A DNA stretch of 64,000 nt from Pseudonocardia sp. CNS-004. Lineage in GTDB: Bacteria; Actinomycetota; Actinomycetes; Mycobacteriales; Pseudonocardiaceae. The stretch covers positions 62,001 to 126,000 of the forward strand of contig MKJV01000071.1 of assembly GCA_001942185.1 (NCBI GenBank), read 5' to 3'. Numbering within the stretch: the stretch's first letter is position 1; each line of letters opens with the position of its first letter. Made by a program: the position numbers and the translations under genes. Shown one piece after another: positions 30,690-39,610 of this stretch. Under the pieces are notes generated by a model. It had not been told where the DNA came from, made no database searches, and saw only the letters and a list, made by a program, of their open reading frames with translations.

Positions 30690-31497
30690 GCCGAGGGGCC
30701 GGGTGCTGGTGGTGATACCCACCTACCAGGAGCGGGACAACCTGGGTCCGGTCGTGGCACGGCTGCACGAGGCAGTGCCCGAGGCCGACGTCCTCGTCGT
30801 CGACGACGCGAGCCCGGACGGCACCGGCGAGCTCGCCGACGAGATGGCGGCCGCCGACCCGCGGATCACGGTGCTGCACCGCGGGGGCAAGGCGGGGCTG
30901 GGCGCCGCCTACCTCGCCGGGTTCGCCACCGCGTTGCGCGGCGACTACCAGGTCGTCGTCGAGATGGACGCCGACGGCTCGCACCCGCCGGAGGACCTGC
31001 CCGCGCTCATCGCAGCCCTCGACGACGCCGACGTCGTGCTCGGCTCCCGTTACGTGCCCGGCGGTGTCGTGCGCAACTGGCCCGCCCGCCGCCAGCTGAT
31101 CTCCCGTGCGGGCAACCTGTACTCGCGGGTCGCGCTCGGTGTGCGGATCAAGGACATCACCGCGGGCTACCGGGTCTTCCGCCGTCAGGTGCTGGAGGAG
31201 CTCGACCTCGACCGGGTCTCGTCGCAGGGGTACTGCTTCCAGATCGACATGGCCTGGCGGGCCGTGCTGGGCGGCTTCCGCGTGGTCGAGGTGCCGATCA
31301 CGTTCACCGAGCGGGAGCGCGGGGCGTCGAAGATGGACACCTCCATCGTCGTCGAGGCGTTCTGGCGGGTGGCCTGCTGGGGTGCCGGGAGGCTGGTCCG
31401 CCGCACCCCCACGGTGCTGCGCGCCGCCGCTCCGACCGACGTCACCCCACCGCCTGCCGGCGACGGGGCCGTGAGCGACGGGTCGGTCCGTACGTGA
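30682..31497 (+). CDS. ppm1: Polyprenol-phosphate mannosyltransferase
   Basis: An intact frame of 271 residues, a GT2 glycosyltransferase without membrane helices. [13 protein letters not shown] opens the fold, [10 protein letters not shown] binds nucleotide, and [10 protein letters not shown] holds the DxD metal site. It makes polyprenyl-phosphate mannose from GDP-mannose for lipoarabinomannan and protein mannosylation. ATG 30682 overlaps the lnt stop by 8 bp and has GATGAGG upstream; ATG 30676 and GTG 30664 are alternatives. Confidence 0.9.
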   Translation: MAEPRGRVLVVIPTYQERDNLGPVVARLHEAVPEADVLVVDDASPDGTGELADEMAAADPRITVLHRGGKAGLGAAYLAGFATALRGDYQVVVEMDADGSHPPEDLPALIAALDDADVVLGSRYVPGGVVRNWPARRQLISRAGNLYSRVALGVRIKDITAGYRVFRRQVLEELDLDRVSSQGYCFQIDMAWRAVLGGFRVVEVPITFTERERGASKMDTSIVVEAFWRVACWGAGRLVRRTPTVLRAAAPTDVTPPPAGDGAVSDGSVRT

Positions 31498-31994
31498 GCG
31501 CCGAACCACGCGAGGAGCTCACCTGGGAGCTGTTCGGCCGGGCCTCCCGCGAGCTCGCCGAGCGGATCGCCGCCGACGGCTACGACGCCGACATCATCCT
31601 GTCGATCGCCCGGGGCGGTCTGTTCGTGGCCGGCGCGCTCGGCTACGCCCTCGACGTCAAGAACCTGCACGTGGCGAACGTCGAGTTCTACACCGGGGTG
31701 GACGAGCGGCTCCCGGTGCCGATCATGCTGCCGCCGGTGCCCAACGTGGTGGACCTGTCCGGCGCGCGCGTGCTCGTGGCCGACGACGTCGCCGACACCG
31801 GCGCCACGCTCAAGCTCGTGCGGGACTTCTGCGGCGAGCACGTGGCCGACGTGCGCTGCGCGGTGGTGTACGAGAAGCCGCACAGCAGCGTGCAGTGCGA
31901 GTACGTGTGGCGGCGCACCGACCGGTGGATCAACTTCCCGTGGTCGACGCTGCCGCCCGTCGTCGAGCGCCCGCAGCAGGTGCTCGACGCCTGA
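31494..31994 (+). CDS. Phosphoribosyltransferase
   Basis: 166 residues of type I phosphoribosyltransferase fold. The PRPP loop is [14 protein letters not shown], and an early ILSIARGGL binds pyrophosphate. It likely salvages a purine base (Gpt-like), but the substrate hood is too divergent to name it. GTG 31494 overlaps the ppm1 stop (GTGA), so it is the last gene of lnt-ppm1-PRT. Confidence 0.85.
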   Translation: MSAEPREELTWELFGRASRELAERIAADGYDADIILSIARGGLFVAGALGYALDVKNLHVANVEFYTGVDERLPVPIMLPPVPNVVDLSGARVLVADDVADTGATLKLVRDFCGEHVADVRCAVVYEKPHSSVQCEYVWRRTDRWINFPWSTLPPVVERPQQVLDA

Positions 31995-31999
31995 ACACA

Positions 32000-32035
32000 C
32001 GAGAGCCGGGCCGCCCGAAGGCGACCCGGCTCTCG
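32000..32035. terminator. Strong bidirectional terminator
   Basis: An 11-bp perfect stem (CGAGAGCCGGG 32000-32010, CCCGGCTCTCG 32025-32035), with an inner CC/GG extension, lies between the convergent PRT and rbpA genes. TTCGT follows on the plus strand. Confidence 0.8.
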
Positions 32036-32046
32036 TTCGTGCGACG

Positions 32047-32391
32047 TCAGGCGATCTCGCGCCGGCGCTCGGCCAGGAGCTCGAGGCGCTCGGTGAGCAG
32101 CACCTCCAGCTCGGCCACGGAACGACGCTCGAGGAGCATGTCCCAGTGGGTGCGCGGGGGCTTGGCCTTCTTCTGCTCGGGCTCTGCGCCGTCGACGAGG
32201 CGAGAGATGCTTCCGTGCAGACGACATTCCCAGGTTGCCGGGGCCTCGGCATCGCCCGCGAAGGGCACCTCGAACTCGTGCCCGCGCGGGCATCCGTAGC
32301 GCATCGACTGCCGCGGCGCGAGGTCGTGGTTGCGGTCCGTCTCGTAGCTGACAGCCCCGAGCCGGCTGCCACGGAGCACGCGGTCGGCCAT
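32047..32391 (-). CDS. rbpA: RNA polymerase-binding protein RbpA
   Basis: An intact frame of 114 residues, the family length. RbpA binds the sigma-70-type factor and RNA polymerase and stabilises the open complex. The core domain has CPRGHEF and ECRLHG around residues 34-60 and a basic linker. The C-terminal sigma-interacting helix region is THWDMLLERRS. The gene has a strong ribosome site (AGGGAGGAT). Its leader contains a hairpin and a SigR-like promoter, matching the known SigR control of rbpA in Streptomyces. Confidence 0.96.
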   Translation of the reverse strand: MADRVLRGSRLGAVSYETDRNHDLAPRQSMRYGCPRGHEFEVPFAGDAEAPATWECRLHGSISRLVDGAEPEQKKAKPPRTHWDMLLERRSVAELEVLLTERLELLAERRREIA

Positions 32392-32410
32392 GCGTCATCC
32401 TCCCTACCGG

Positions 32411-32433
32411 GGCCGAGGGAGCCTCCCTCGGCC
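32411..32433 (-). promoter_or_regulatory. Leader hairpin upstream of the rbpA ribosome site
   Basis: Two 11-bp arms (32411-32421 and 32423-32433) are perfectly complementary with one base between. Read on the minus strand, the CTCCCT in the second arm can pair either with the first arm or with the AGGGAG of the ribosome site a few bases on. Confidence 0.5.
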
Positions 32434-32448
32434 ATCACCACCGGGTGT

Positions 32449-32475
32449 AACGTCTGCAGAACAGCCGTCCATTCC
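32449..32475 (-). promoter_or_regulatory. SigR/SigH-type promoter of rbpA
   Basis: On the minus strand GGAAT (32475-32471) is followed after 19 nt by GTT (32451-32449). The published SigR consensus is GGAAT-N18-GTT, so spacing is one base long. The start site would give a ~45-nt leader. Confidence 0.5.
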
Positions 32476-32638
32476 CGCCACAGGGGCGGAATCCGTCCGG
32501 GTGTGGTCAGTTCATGCGACCACACCGGACGTCCGCCGCCCCCGGTACACGAGTGTCCCCGATCGGCGGCCGCTACACACGCACTTGTGACCTGTCAGCC
32601 AGATGTGACTTATGTCACAGCGGTCTGACGTGCCTGTT

Positions 32639-33970
32639 TCACAGGGTCGCCTTCCGATGCGTTACCCCGATGCAGCGCCTGCGGCGATCCCAGAGGGTGG
32701 ACGCACCGGCCACAGCGCCGCCAGCGGCCGACAGCACGACGATCACCCCCACGATCCCGGCCCGCTGCGCGTCGAAGAGCGAGACGAACAGACCGAACAG
32801 GGTCGGCGCCAGGAACGACACCGCACGGCCCGTGGTGGCGTAGAGGCCGAAGAGCTCGCCTTCACGGCCCCGGGGGGCCAGCCGCGCGAGGAACGTGCGC
32901 GACGACGACTGCGCGGGCCCCACGAACAGCACCAGCACCAGGGCGAGCACCCAGAACGGCGCCGGCCCGGACACCACGAGCAGCAGCGCGGCCGCCGCGA
33001 TGATCGCGGCCAGCGACACCATGATCACCGGCTTCGGCCCGACCCGGTCCTCCACCCGCCCGCCCGCGAGCGCACCCACCGCGGCGACGACGTTGGCCGC
33101 CACCCCGAACAGCAGCACGTCGCCCGCCCCGATTCCGTACACCCCGACCGCGAGCACCGAGCCGACCGTGAAGATCGCGGCAAGCCCGTCGCGGAAGAGC
33201 GCGCTGGCGCCGAGGAAGTAGACGGTGTGCCGGTCCTCGCGGTAGAGGGCGACCAGATCGGCGGCGAGCGCCCGGTAGGAGCCGATGATGCCCAGCGCGG
33301 GACGCCTGCCCGCGGCGGGCGGAGCCTCCGGCACCCCGAACAGCAGCGGCAGCGCGAACACCAGGAACCACGCCGCGGCCACGAGCGCGACCGCACGCAC
33401 GTTCAGCCCGTCCTCGCGGGGCACGCCGAGGAACCCCCCGGTCGGACCGGAACCCGCGACGAACCCGTAGTAGACGACGAGCAGCAGGACGATGCCACCG
33501 ACGTAGCCCATCGCCCAGCCGAAACCCGAGACCCGCCCCATCGTCGCCCGGGTGGACACATCGGCGAGCATCGCGTTGTAGGACACCTGGGCGAGCTCCG
33601 CCACCACCGACCCGAGCGCCAGCAACGCCAGTCCCGGCCAGAGGTAGCGCGGATCGTCACGGATCGCGAAGAGGCTCGCCATCGCCACGACCGTGCAGAC
33701 CGTCCACACACCGGTCGAGAGCTTCCGCCGCCCCGACGCGTCGGCCCGCTGCCCGATCACGGGCGCCAGCAGGGCGATGACCAGCCCGGCGGCGCCGATC
33801 GCGTAACCGAGGGCCGCGCTGGCCGCCGGGCTCGCGTCACCGACCGCGTCGGTGAGGTACACGGAGAAGACGAACGTGAGGATCACGGCGTGGTAGGCCG
33901 CCGACCCCCAGTCCCACAACGCCCACGCCAGCACCCGGCCACGGTCGACGGGCACGGTCGACGCTCGCAC
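32639..33970 (-). CDS. MFS transporter, UMF1/Atg22-like
   Basis: An intact frame of 443 residues with about 12 transmembrane helices. LAWALWDWGSAAYHAVILTF at the N-terminus (WDWG and the following helix) is the hallmark of the UMF1 family, and a charged loop with ADASGRRK follows helix 2. The substrate is unknown. It lies 248 bp upstream of rbpA on the same strand. Confidence 0.85.
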   Translation of the reverse strand: MRASTVPVDRGRVLAWALWDWGSAAYHAVILTFVFSVYLTDAVGDASPAASAALGYAIGAAGLVIALLAPVIGQRADASGRRKLSTGVWTVCTVVAMASLFAIRDDPRYLWPGLALLALGSVVAELAQVSYNAMLADVSTRATMGRVSGFGWAMGYVGGIVLLLVVYYGFVAGSGPTGGFLGVPREDGLNVRAVALVAAAWFLVFALPLLFGVPEAPPAAGRRPALGIIGSYRALAADLVALYREDRHTVYFLGASALFRDGLAAIFTVGSVLAVGVYGIGAGDVLLFGVAANVVAAVGALAGGRVEDRVGPKPVIMVSLAAIIAAAALLLVVSGPAPFWVLALVLVLFVGPAQSSSRTFLARLAPRGREGELFGLYATTGRAVSFLAPTLFGLFVSLFDAQRAGIVGVIVVLSAAGGAVAGASTLWDRRRRCIGVTHRKATL

Positions 33971-33995
33971 CTGGGGAGACTAGTTCTTCCCGCCC

Positions 33996-34793
33996 TCAGA
34001 CGTCCTGCCACACGCCGCGCGCCTGCAGCACCTGCCGCAGCACGTCGGGGCGGTCCGACAGCAGACCGTCGACCCCGAGGTCGAGCAGCGCGGCCATCTC
34101 GACCGCGGTGTTGACGGTCCACACGTGCACCTCCCGGCCGCTCGCGTGGGCCGCCCGCAGCAGCGCCTCGTCCACCACGACGAGGGGGCCGAACCGGCTC
34201 GGGAGCTGGGCGAGCTGCCCGGGCGACGGCGGCACGGGAAGGCTGCGCACCGGGCCGGGCAGCCGGTCCAGCCAGGCCCGGGCGCGCAGGCCGAACGCGG
34301 CGCCCTGCCCCATGGACGTGCACAGCCGCGGCCCAGCGGCCTGCCGCGCCCGCCGCAGCCACCCGTCGTAGTAGCCGCCCACGCAGACCCGGTGCCAGCT
34401 GTCGGTGCGCTCGAGCACGGCGAGCACCGGCCCCACCGCGGCGCCCGACTTCAGCTCCACGGTGATCCGGGTCTCCGGCAGCTCCGTCAGCACCTGCTCC
34501 AGCAGCGGCAACGGCTCCCGGCCACGCACCCGGACCTCGGTCAGGGTGGCGGCGGGCAGCGCCTCGATCCGCCCGTGGCCGTCGGTGGTGCGGTCGAGCG
34601 TGGCGTCGTGGTGCACGACCGCGACGCCGTCCGCGCTCGCGTGGACGTCCAGCTCGAGGTAGCCGAAGCCCTCGCTGACCGCGCGGTGGAACGCCGCCAG
34701 GGTGTTCTCGCAGCCGTCGAGATCGTCGATGTGCCAGCCGCGGTGGGCGTAGGCGCGCGGATAGGGGCCGTCGAGGTAGGGGTGCCGGGGCAC
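33996..34793 (-). CDS. Glycerophosphodiester phosphodiesterase
   Basis: An intact frame of 265 residues. Active-site segments are AHRGW with ENTLAAF, ELDVHASADG, HHDATLDRTT and VELKSG. The enzyme releases glycerol-3-phosphate from deacylated phospholipids. No signal peptide is seen. GTG 34793 is chosen because GGGAGG lies 8 nt upstream and it gives VPRHPYLDGPYPRAYAHRG; a continuous frame into the LigD gene is accidental. Confidence 0.9.
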   Translation of the reverse strand: MPRHPYLDGPYPRAYAHRGWHIDDLDGCENTLAAFHRAVSEGFGYLELDVHASADGVAVVHHDATLDRTTDGHGRIEALPAATLTEVRVRGREPLPLLEQVLTELPETRITVELKSGAAVGPVLAVLERTDSWHRVCVGGYYDGWLRRARQAAGPRLCTSMGQGAAFGLRARAWLDRLPGPVRSLPVPPSPGQLAQLPSRFGPLVVVDEALLRAAHASGREVHVWTVNTAVEMAALLDLGVDGLLSDRPDVLRQVLQARGVWQDV

Positions 34794-34819
34794 GACCGAA
34801 GCCTCCCAGCCGAACCCGA

Positions 34820-36735
34820 TCACGCGCGAGCCGGGAGGCGTTGCGGTTCGGTGAACAGCGGGGCGAGCAGGTCGCCGTGCTCGGCGATGCGGGCGGGCAC
34901 GTCGCGGCGGTGAACACGAGATCGTCAGCCTGCGGCACGCCCGCACCTCGTCCCACGTCAAAGGCGTGGCGACGGTGGGTCGGGCCCGCCCGCGCAGCGA
35001 GTAGCTCCCGATCGTGGTCTTGTGCGGGTTGTTCTGGCTCCAGTCGACGAACACCTTGCCGCGCCGACGGGCCTTCGCCATCACGGCCGTGACCTTGCCC
35101 GGGGTGTCGCGGGCCAGGTCCTCGGCCAGCGCCTTCGCGAACTCCGAGGTCTCATCGGCCCGCGAGACGACCACCGGCAGGTACAGCTGCATCCCCTTCC
35201 CCCCGCTGGTGCGCGGGTAGGCGACGAGGTCGTCGGCGGCGAGCTTGTCCGCGAGCCGCTCCGCGACCCGCGCGCAGTCGACCACCGTGGCTCCCTCGCC
35301 CGGATCGAGGTCGAACACCACCAGGTCCGGCAGCTGCCGGGAGTCGTCCGGGCCCAGCCGCCACTGCGGCACGTGCAGCTCCAGCGCAGCGAGGTTCGCG
35401 GCCCACGCGAGCCCCTCGGCGTCGGAGATCACCGGGAAGTCGGCGCTCTCCGACCGGCCACCCGGGGTGCCCACGCGCGCCGTGCGCAGCCACCCCGGCG
35501 CGTGCCGCGACACGTCCTTCTCGAAGAACGAGCCCCGCTCCACCCCGTCCGGCCAGCGCACGAGCGTGACCGGCCGATCACGCAGGTGCGGGAGCATCAC
35601 CTCGGCGACCGCGAGGTAGTACTCGAGCACATCGGACTTCGTGGTGCCCGTGAGCGGGTAGAGCACCTTGCCGGGGTTGCTCAGGCCGGCCCGGCCGAAC
35701 CCCGCCGACACCGACCGGCGGGGGGACGGCCGGGGCGCGGCGACACCCGTGGCCACCTCCACCCACCGCGAGCTCGTGCGGCCCGGCTCGTAGGGCGAGT
35801 CCGGGTCCTTCGCCACGACGTGGGGGAGCTCCTGCTGCCGCGCCGCGTCCACCACCTCGCCGCCCGCCCCGGGGAACACCGGCGCGAGCCGCCACCGCGG
35901 CCCGTCCAGCGGCAGCCTCTCCAGCACGGCCCGGCGCTCCCGGAACGGCAGTGGGCACACGTCGCGCCCGTCGGCGTGCAGCACGTCGCCGATCCACAGG
36001 TACGCGCCCTCCGCGCCGCCGACCAGCTCCGCGTCCAGCAACACCTGCGTGGCCCCGAGCGAAGGACCCAGCTCGCGCAGGCTCGGGGCGGCGACCTCGT
36101 CGCGTCGCGTCGGTGAGCCGGGTGCGCCCACCCTCGGCCCGCACGATCACCCGCCGCCCGCCGAACCCGACCTGCAGCCACCACTCGCCATCGGACGGGA
36201 GCTCACCGGGCGTGGCGAGCATCAGGCGCACGTCGTGGGGGAGCGGCTCCCGCCCGCCGTCACGGTCGGAGCGGCGCAGCAGCCAGTTGTCCTTGCCGCG
36301 ATCACCGCGCCGATCGCCGTCGGTGCGGATGAACACGAACCGCCCCGACGCCCGCTCACCCCGCAGCCGGACGATCACCTCGCGGCGGTTCCACTTCTCC
36401 GTCTCGAACGTGCCGGTGTCCCAGATGGTCATCGACCCGCCGCCGTACTCGCCGGCCGGGATCTCCCCCGAGAAGTCCAGGTACTCGATCGGGTGGTCCT
36501 CGGTGCGCACGGCGAGCCGGACCGTCTCCGGGTCGGTCGGCAGCCCCTTCGGCACCGCCCACGACGCCAGCACGCCGTCGCGCTCCAGCCGCACGTCCCA
36601 GTGCAGCCGGCGCGCGTGGTGCTCCTGGATGACGAACCGGTGGCCAGGGCCCTCGTCGGCCTCCGGGTCGGCCTCCGGGACCGGCTCCGGTGTGCGCCGC
36701 GCGTCGCGCTTGCGGCGGTACTCGTCGAGAGGCAC
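34820..36735 (-). CDS. ligD: LigD-like protein: 3'-phosphoesterase, degenerate ligase, polymerase (three frame breaks)
   Basis: About 638 residues. Residues ~28-140 are the 3'-phosphoesterase (FVIQEHHARRLHWDVRLE, GEYGGGSMTIWD). Residues ~165-330 are ATP-ligase-like, but the nucleotidylation motif reads LQVGFGG where ExKxDG is expected, and the later KVK-type Lys reads WVEV. Residues ~345-638 are the primase-polymerase (GKVLYPLTG, FDLDPGEG with the catalytic Asp pair, RTSGGKGMQLYLP). LigD acts in end-joining with Ku; no ku gene is nearby. Frame breaks lie near 36105, 34935 and 34908. The order PE-LIG-POL differs from M. tuberculosis (POL-PE-LIG). Confidence 0.82.
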
Positions 36736-36779
36736 GCCTCAAGGCTAGTTCTTGCGTCGAGCCCGGACGGGATGTGACG

Positions 36780-36798
36780 ATAGGCAAGCCTTGCTTGC
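36780..36798. promoter_or_regulatory. Weak DtxR/IdeR-like iron box before bfd
   Basis: The AGGCAAGCCTTGCTTGC region matches 11 of 19 positions of the IdeR consensus (TTAGGTTAGSCTAACCTAA). It lies 15 bp before the bfd start. Confidence 0.4.
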
Positions 36799-36812
36799 AT
36801 GAAGGAGTGCCT

Positions 36813-37010
36813 GTGTACGTGTGCATCTGCTACGCGGTGCCGGACTCGGCGATCCGGGCGTGCATCGCGCGTGGTGCCCGTACCGTCGAGGAGGTCGGCG
36901 ACGCCTGCGACGCCGGCACCGGCTGCGGCTCCTGTCACGACCACATCGACGTCTTCCTCGCCGCCGCGCACGCCCCGTCGGAAATCGCCGGGCTCGCCCA
37001 GTCGGCATAA
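36813..37010 (+). CDS. bfd: Bacterioferritin-associated ferredoxin
   Basis: 65 residues with four conserved Cys (VCICYAV and AGTGCGSCHDH) that hold a [2Fe-2S] cluster. Bfd reduces the bacterioferritin core so that iron can be released, and bfr is the next gene. GTG 36813 is preceded by GAAGGAG. Expression under iron limitation is likely given the upstream iron-box-like sequence. Confidence 0.9.
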   Translation: MYVCICYAVPDSAIRACIARGARTVEEVGDACDAGTGCGSCHDHIDVFLAAAHAPSEIAGLAQSA

Positions 37011-37028
37011 GGGTCGCCTCGCATCGAT

Positions 37029-37047
37029 TGAGGTTCGCCTGACCTGC
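37029..37047. promoter_or_regulatory. DtxR/IdeR-like iron box upstream of bfr
   Basis: TGAGGTTCGCCTGACCTGC matches 14 of 19 consensus positions. It shares bases with the left arm of the bfd terminator hairpin (37031-37040). Confidence 0.55.
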
Positions 37048-37061
37048 GAAAAGGCGAACCT
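37031..37061 (+). terminator. Intrinsic terminator after bfd
   Basis: AGGTTCGCCT (37031-37040) and AGGCGAACCT (37052-37061) form a perfect 10-bp stem with an 11-nt loop, followed by GTGTCTTTT. Confidence 0.75.
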
Positions 37062-37140
37062 GTGTCTTTTGCCGGGAAATCGCGGGACTAACCTCGCAGT
37101 GCATTCCACTGCCGTTTCAGGCCGACGAAGCGAGGACCCC

Positions 37141-37626
37141 ATGCGTGGCGACGACGAGATCATCGCATTGCTCAACGAGCAGCTGACCAGCGAGCTCACC
37201 GCGATCAATCAGTACTTCCTGCACGCCAAGATGCAGCAGAACTGGGGCCTGACCAAGCTCGCTGCATACACGAAGGCCGAGTCGCTCGACGAGATGCGGC
37301 ACGCCGAACTGATCACCGACCGCATCCTGTTCCTGGAGGGCCTGCCGAACTACCAGCGACTGTTCTCGCTGCGGATCGGCCAGACCGTCCGCGAGCAGCT
37401 CCAGTCCGATCTGGCCATCGAGGTCGAGGTCGTGGAGCGGCTGCGCCCCGGCATCAAGCTGTGCCGCGACAAGGGTGACATCACCACCGCGAAGCTCTTC
37501 GAGGACATCCTCGCCGACGAGGAGCACCACATCGACTACATCGAGACCAACCTCGAGCTCATCGACCGGCTCGGCGAGCAGCTCTACCTCGCCCAGCTGG
37601 TGGACCAGCCGCCCACGGCCGGCTGA
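37141..37626 (+). CDS. bfr: Bacterioferritin
   Basis: An intact frame of 161 residues, the family length. Ferroxidase ligands are Glu in LTSELTAINQYF, Glu and His in LDEMRHAE (whose Met is the haem ligand at position 52), and Glu and His in DEEHHIDY. Twenty-four subunits form the iron-storage shell. A GAGGA ribosome site precedes ATG 37141. Upstream are an iron box and a 6-bp inverted repeat (37096-37112). Confidence 0.95.
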   Translation: MRGDDEIIALLNEQLTSELTAINQYFLHAKMQQNWGLTKLAAYTKAESLDEMRHAELITDRILFLEGLPNYQRLFSLRIGQTVREQLQSDLAIEVEVVERLRPGIKLCRDKGDITTAKLFEDILADEEHHIDYIETNLELIDRLGEQLYLAQLVDQPPTAG

Positions 37627-37683
37627 CTCTTCGCTCACAACGCACCCACCGGCACCTCCCGATTGGCTATCGTCCGCGCGAAC

Positions 37684-37702
37684 TTAGGTAAGCCTTCCCT
37701 GG
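37684..37702 (+). promoter_or_regulatory. DtxR/IdeR iron box before the siderophore-binding lipoprotein
   Basis: TTAGGTAAGCCTTCCCTGG matches 14 of 19 consensus positions and ends 8 bp before the start codon, a position that would block transcription when iron is plentiful. Confidence 0.65.
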
Positions 37703-37710
37703 AGGTGTCG

Positions 37711-38738
37711 GTGCTCCGACGTGCGCTCGTCCCGGCCGCGGCGCTGCTCATTGCACTCACCGGTTGTGCCGGCACGCCGCCGGCCGCCGATCCCCCGGCA
37801 CCCGCGGCGCAGGCGGCACCTGCTGGGGAGCCGCCGGGGCGACGTCGATCCCCGTCGGCATGGGCGCCGCCGAACCCGACGGGGCGTTTCCTCGCACGAT
37901 CACCCATTTCGGGGGTGCCACGACGGTCCCGGCAGCGCCGCAGCGGGTCGTCGTAATCGCCACGGGGCAGACCGACGCCATGTTGACCCTCGGGATCGTG
38001 CCGGTGGGCGCGGCGTCCGGCGCCGACGCCGACCTGGTGCCGCGCTACGTGCGGGACGCGTTCCCGCAGCACGCGACCCAGCTGGACGCCGTCGCCTCAG
38101 TCGGGTCGCGCCAGAGCCCGAACCTGGAGGCGATCGCGGCCCTGCGTCCCGACCTCGTGCTCGCCAACGCGGCCGCGTCACAGGACGTCTACCCGGCATT
38201 GTCCGCGATCGCGCCGACCGTGCTCGTCGAAGGCACCGGAGTGAACTGGAAGCAGGACTTCCTGATGCTCGCCGACGCGCTCGGCAAGGAGGGCGCCGCA
38301 CAGGCGTTCCTCGACGGCTTCGCCGCCGACGCGGCACGACTGGGGGAGAGCGCGGGGGAGCAGACCGTCTCCTTCGTCCGGGTCACCGCCGACCGCACGC
38401 GGATCTTCGGCGTCGCGTCGTTCACCGGGTTCATCGCATGGGACGCCGGACTGCGGCGGCCGGAGCCCCAGCGGTTCGCCACGACCTCCCAGGACCTCTC
38501 ACCCGAAGAGCTGCAGCTCGCGGACGGCGATCGGATCTTCTACTCGGTGCAGGGCGCGACCACCACGGCACAGGCCGCCGAGTCCGCGGTGCTCGCGAAC
38601 CCGCTGTGGTCGACCCTCCCGGCGGTGCGCGACGGCCGCGCCTGCTCGTCGACGACGACCTGGTACCTCAACGCCGGCCCGACGGCCGCCATGCTCGTGC
38701 TGGCCGGTCTCGAGGAGGCACTGGCGGGCGGGCGCTGA
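37711..38738 (+). CDS. Iron-siderophore ABC transporter substrate-binding lipoprotein (one frame break)
   Basis: About 342 residues. The lipoprotein signal ends ALTGC at the acylated Cys (~residue 17). A FecB/FhuD-type periplasmic-binding fold follows (PQRVVVIATGQTDAMLTLG; RPDLVLANAAAS). It captures ferric siderophores for an ABC importer that is not encoded here. One base is missing near 37838 in the linker after the signal. GTG 37711 is chosen for its GGAGG spacing; GTG 37705 is possible. Confidence 0.85.
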
Positions 38739-38788
38739 ACGACGACGCCGGGTCCTGCGGGCGGGGATCGGACAGGCGGCCCTCCGAT

Positions 38789-38794
38789 TACGGT
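38789..38794 (+). promoter_or_regulatory. Leaderless -10 box of the TetR gene
   Basis: TACGGT ends 6 nt before GTG 38801, with no ribosome site between. Confidence 0.4.
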
Positions 38795-38800
38795 GGCCGG

Positions 38801-39523
38801 GTGACGGAGGAGGCCAAGGCGGCCCGGCGAGACGGTGGGCCGCGGCGCAAGCTGTTGATGAGCGAGATCCTCGAGCGGGCGGTGGAGCTGTTCGCGGAGC
38901 GCGGCTACGACGGCACCACCCTGCAGGACGTGGCGGACGCGGTCGGGCTGAGCAGGCCCAACCTCTACAACTACGTCCGCAGCAAGGAGGAGCTGCTCGT
39001 CGCCATGGTCGAGGCGACGAGCCAGGAGGCCGCGGCCACGCTGCGCGCGGTCCGCGAGCGCGCGGACCTGGACCCCTCCGAGAAGCTGCGCACGCTCGTG
39101 CGGACCCTCGTCCTGCAGCGCGCCGAGCAGCCCGCCCAGTTCCGGACGCTGGACCGCAGCGAGCAGTCGCTCCCCGCGGAGATCGCCGAGCGGCACCTGG
39201 AGGCCCGCCGCGCCGTCCTGCACGAGATGACAGGCGTGCTCGACGACGGCGTCACCGCCGGGCTGTTCCGTCCCCTCGACAGCCGGGTCACCGCGTTGTC
39301 GATCATCGGCATGTGCAACTGGGTGGCGTGGTGGTTCCACCCCTCGCCCGCGCACCCGGCCGAGCCGGTGGCCGAGCAGATCGCGGAGAACGCCCTCGCC
39401 ATGGTGGCGCGTCCCGACGGGCGGACCCCGGACGCGCCCACCCCGCTCGGTGCCGCCGCGCTGCTGCAGCAGGACCTCGACTACCTGACCCGGCTCCTGC
39501 GGAGCGAGGCCGACGAGAAGTAA
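38801..39523 (+). CDS. TetR family transcriptional regulator
   Basis: An intact frame of 240 residues. The N-terminal HTH is TTLQDVADAVGLSRPNLYNY (residues ~36-60), after EILERAVELFAERGYDG. The C-terminal ligand domain resembles regulators of fatty-acid or aromatic catabolism. It heads the catabolic cluster and is probably its repressor. GTG 38801 is supported by the leaderless -10 box. Confidence 0.88.
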   Translation: MTEEAKAARRDGGPRRKLLMSEILERAVELFAERGYDGTTLQDVADAVGLSRPNLYNYVRSKEELLVAMVEATSQEAAATLRAVRERADLDPSEKLRTLVRTLVLQRAEQPAQFRTLDRSEQSLPAEIAERHLEARRAVLHEMTGVLDDGVTAGLFRPLDSRVTALSIIGMCNWVAWWFHPSPAHPAEPVAEQIAENALAMVARPDGRTPDAPTPLGAAALLQQDLDYLTRLLRSEADEK

Positions 39524-39610
39524 GCGATACAGCTCCGTCAGTATCTTGACGAGCGTGCCAGGCCGGTCTTACGGTTCCCGGGAACGGTTCGTCACGAGAG
39601 GAGCTGTCCG

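Noticed and set aside
33996..36131. A LigD-GDPD fusion frame
   Set aside because: The polymerase domain ends at a TGA (34820) once two missing bases are restored, and GDPD has its own start with a strong ribosome site.
38640..38680. Possible extra frame break near the end of the siderophore-binding protein
   Set aside because: Frame is the same on both sides, and the local alternative reading would need three separate changes.
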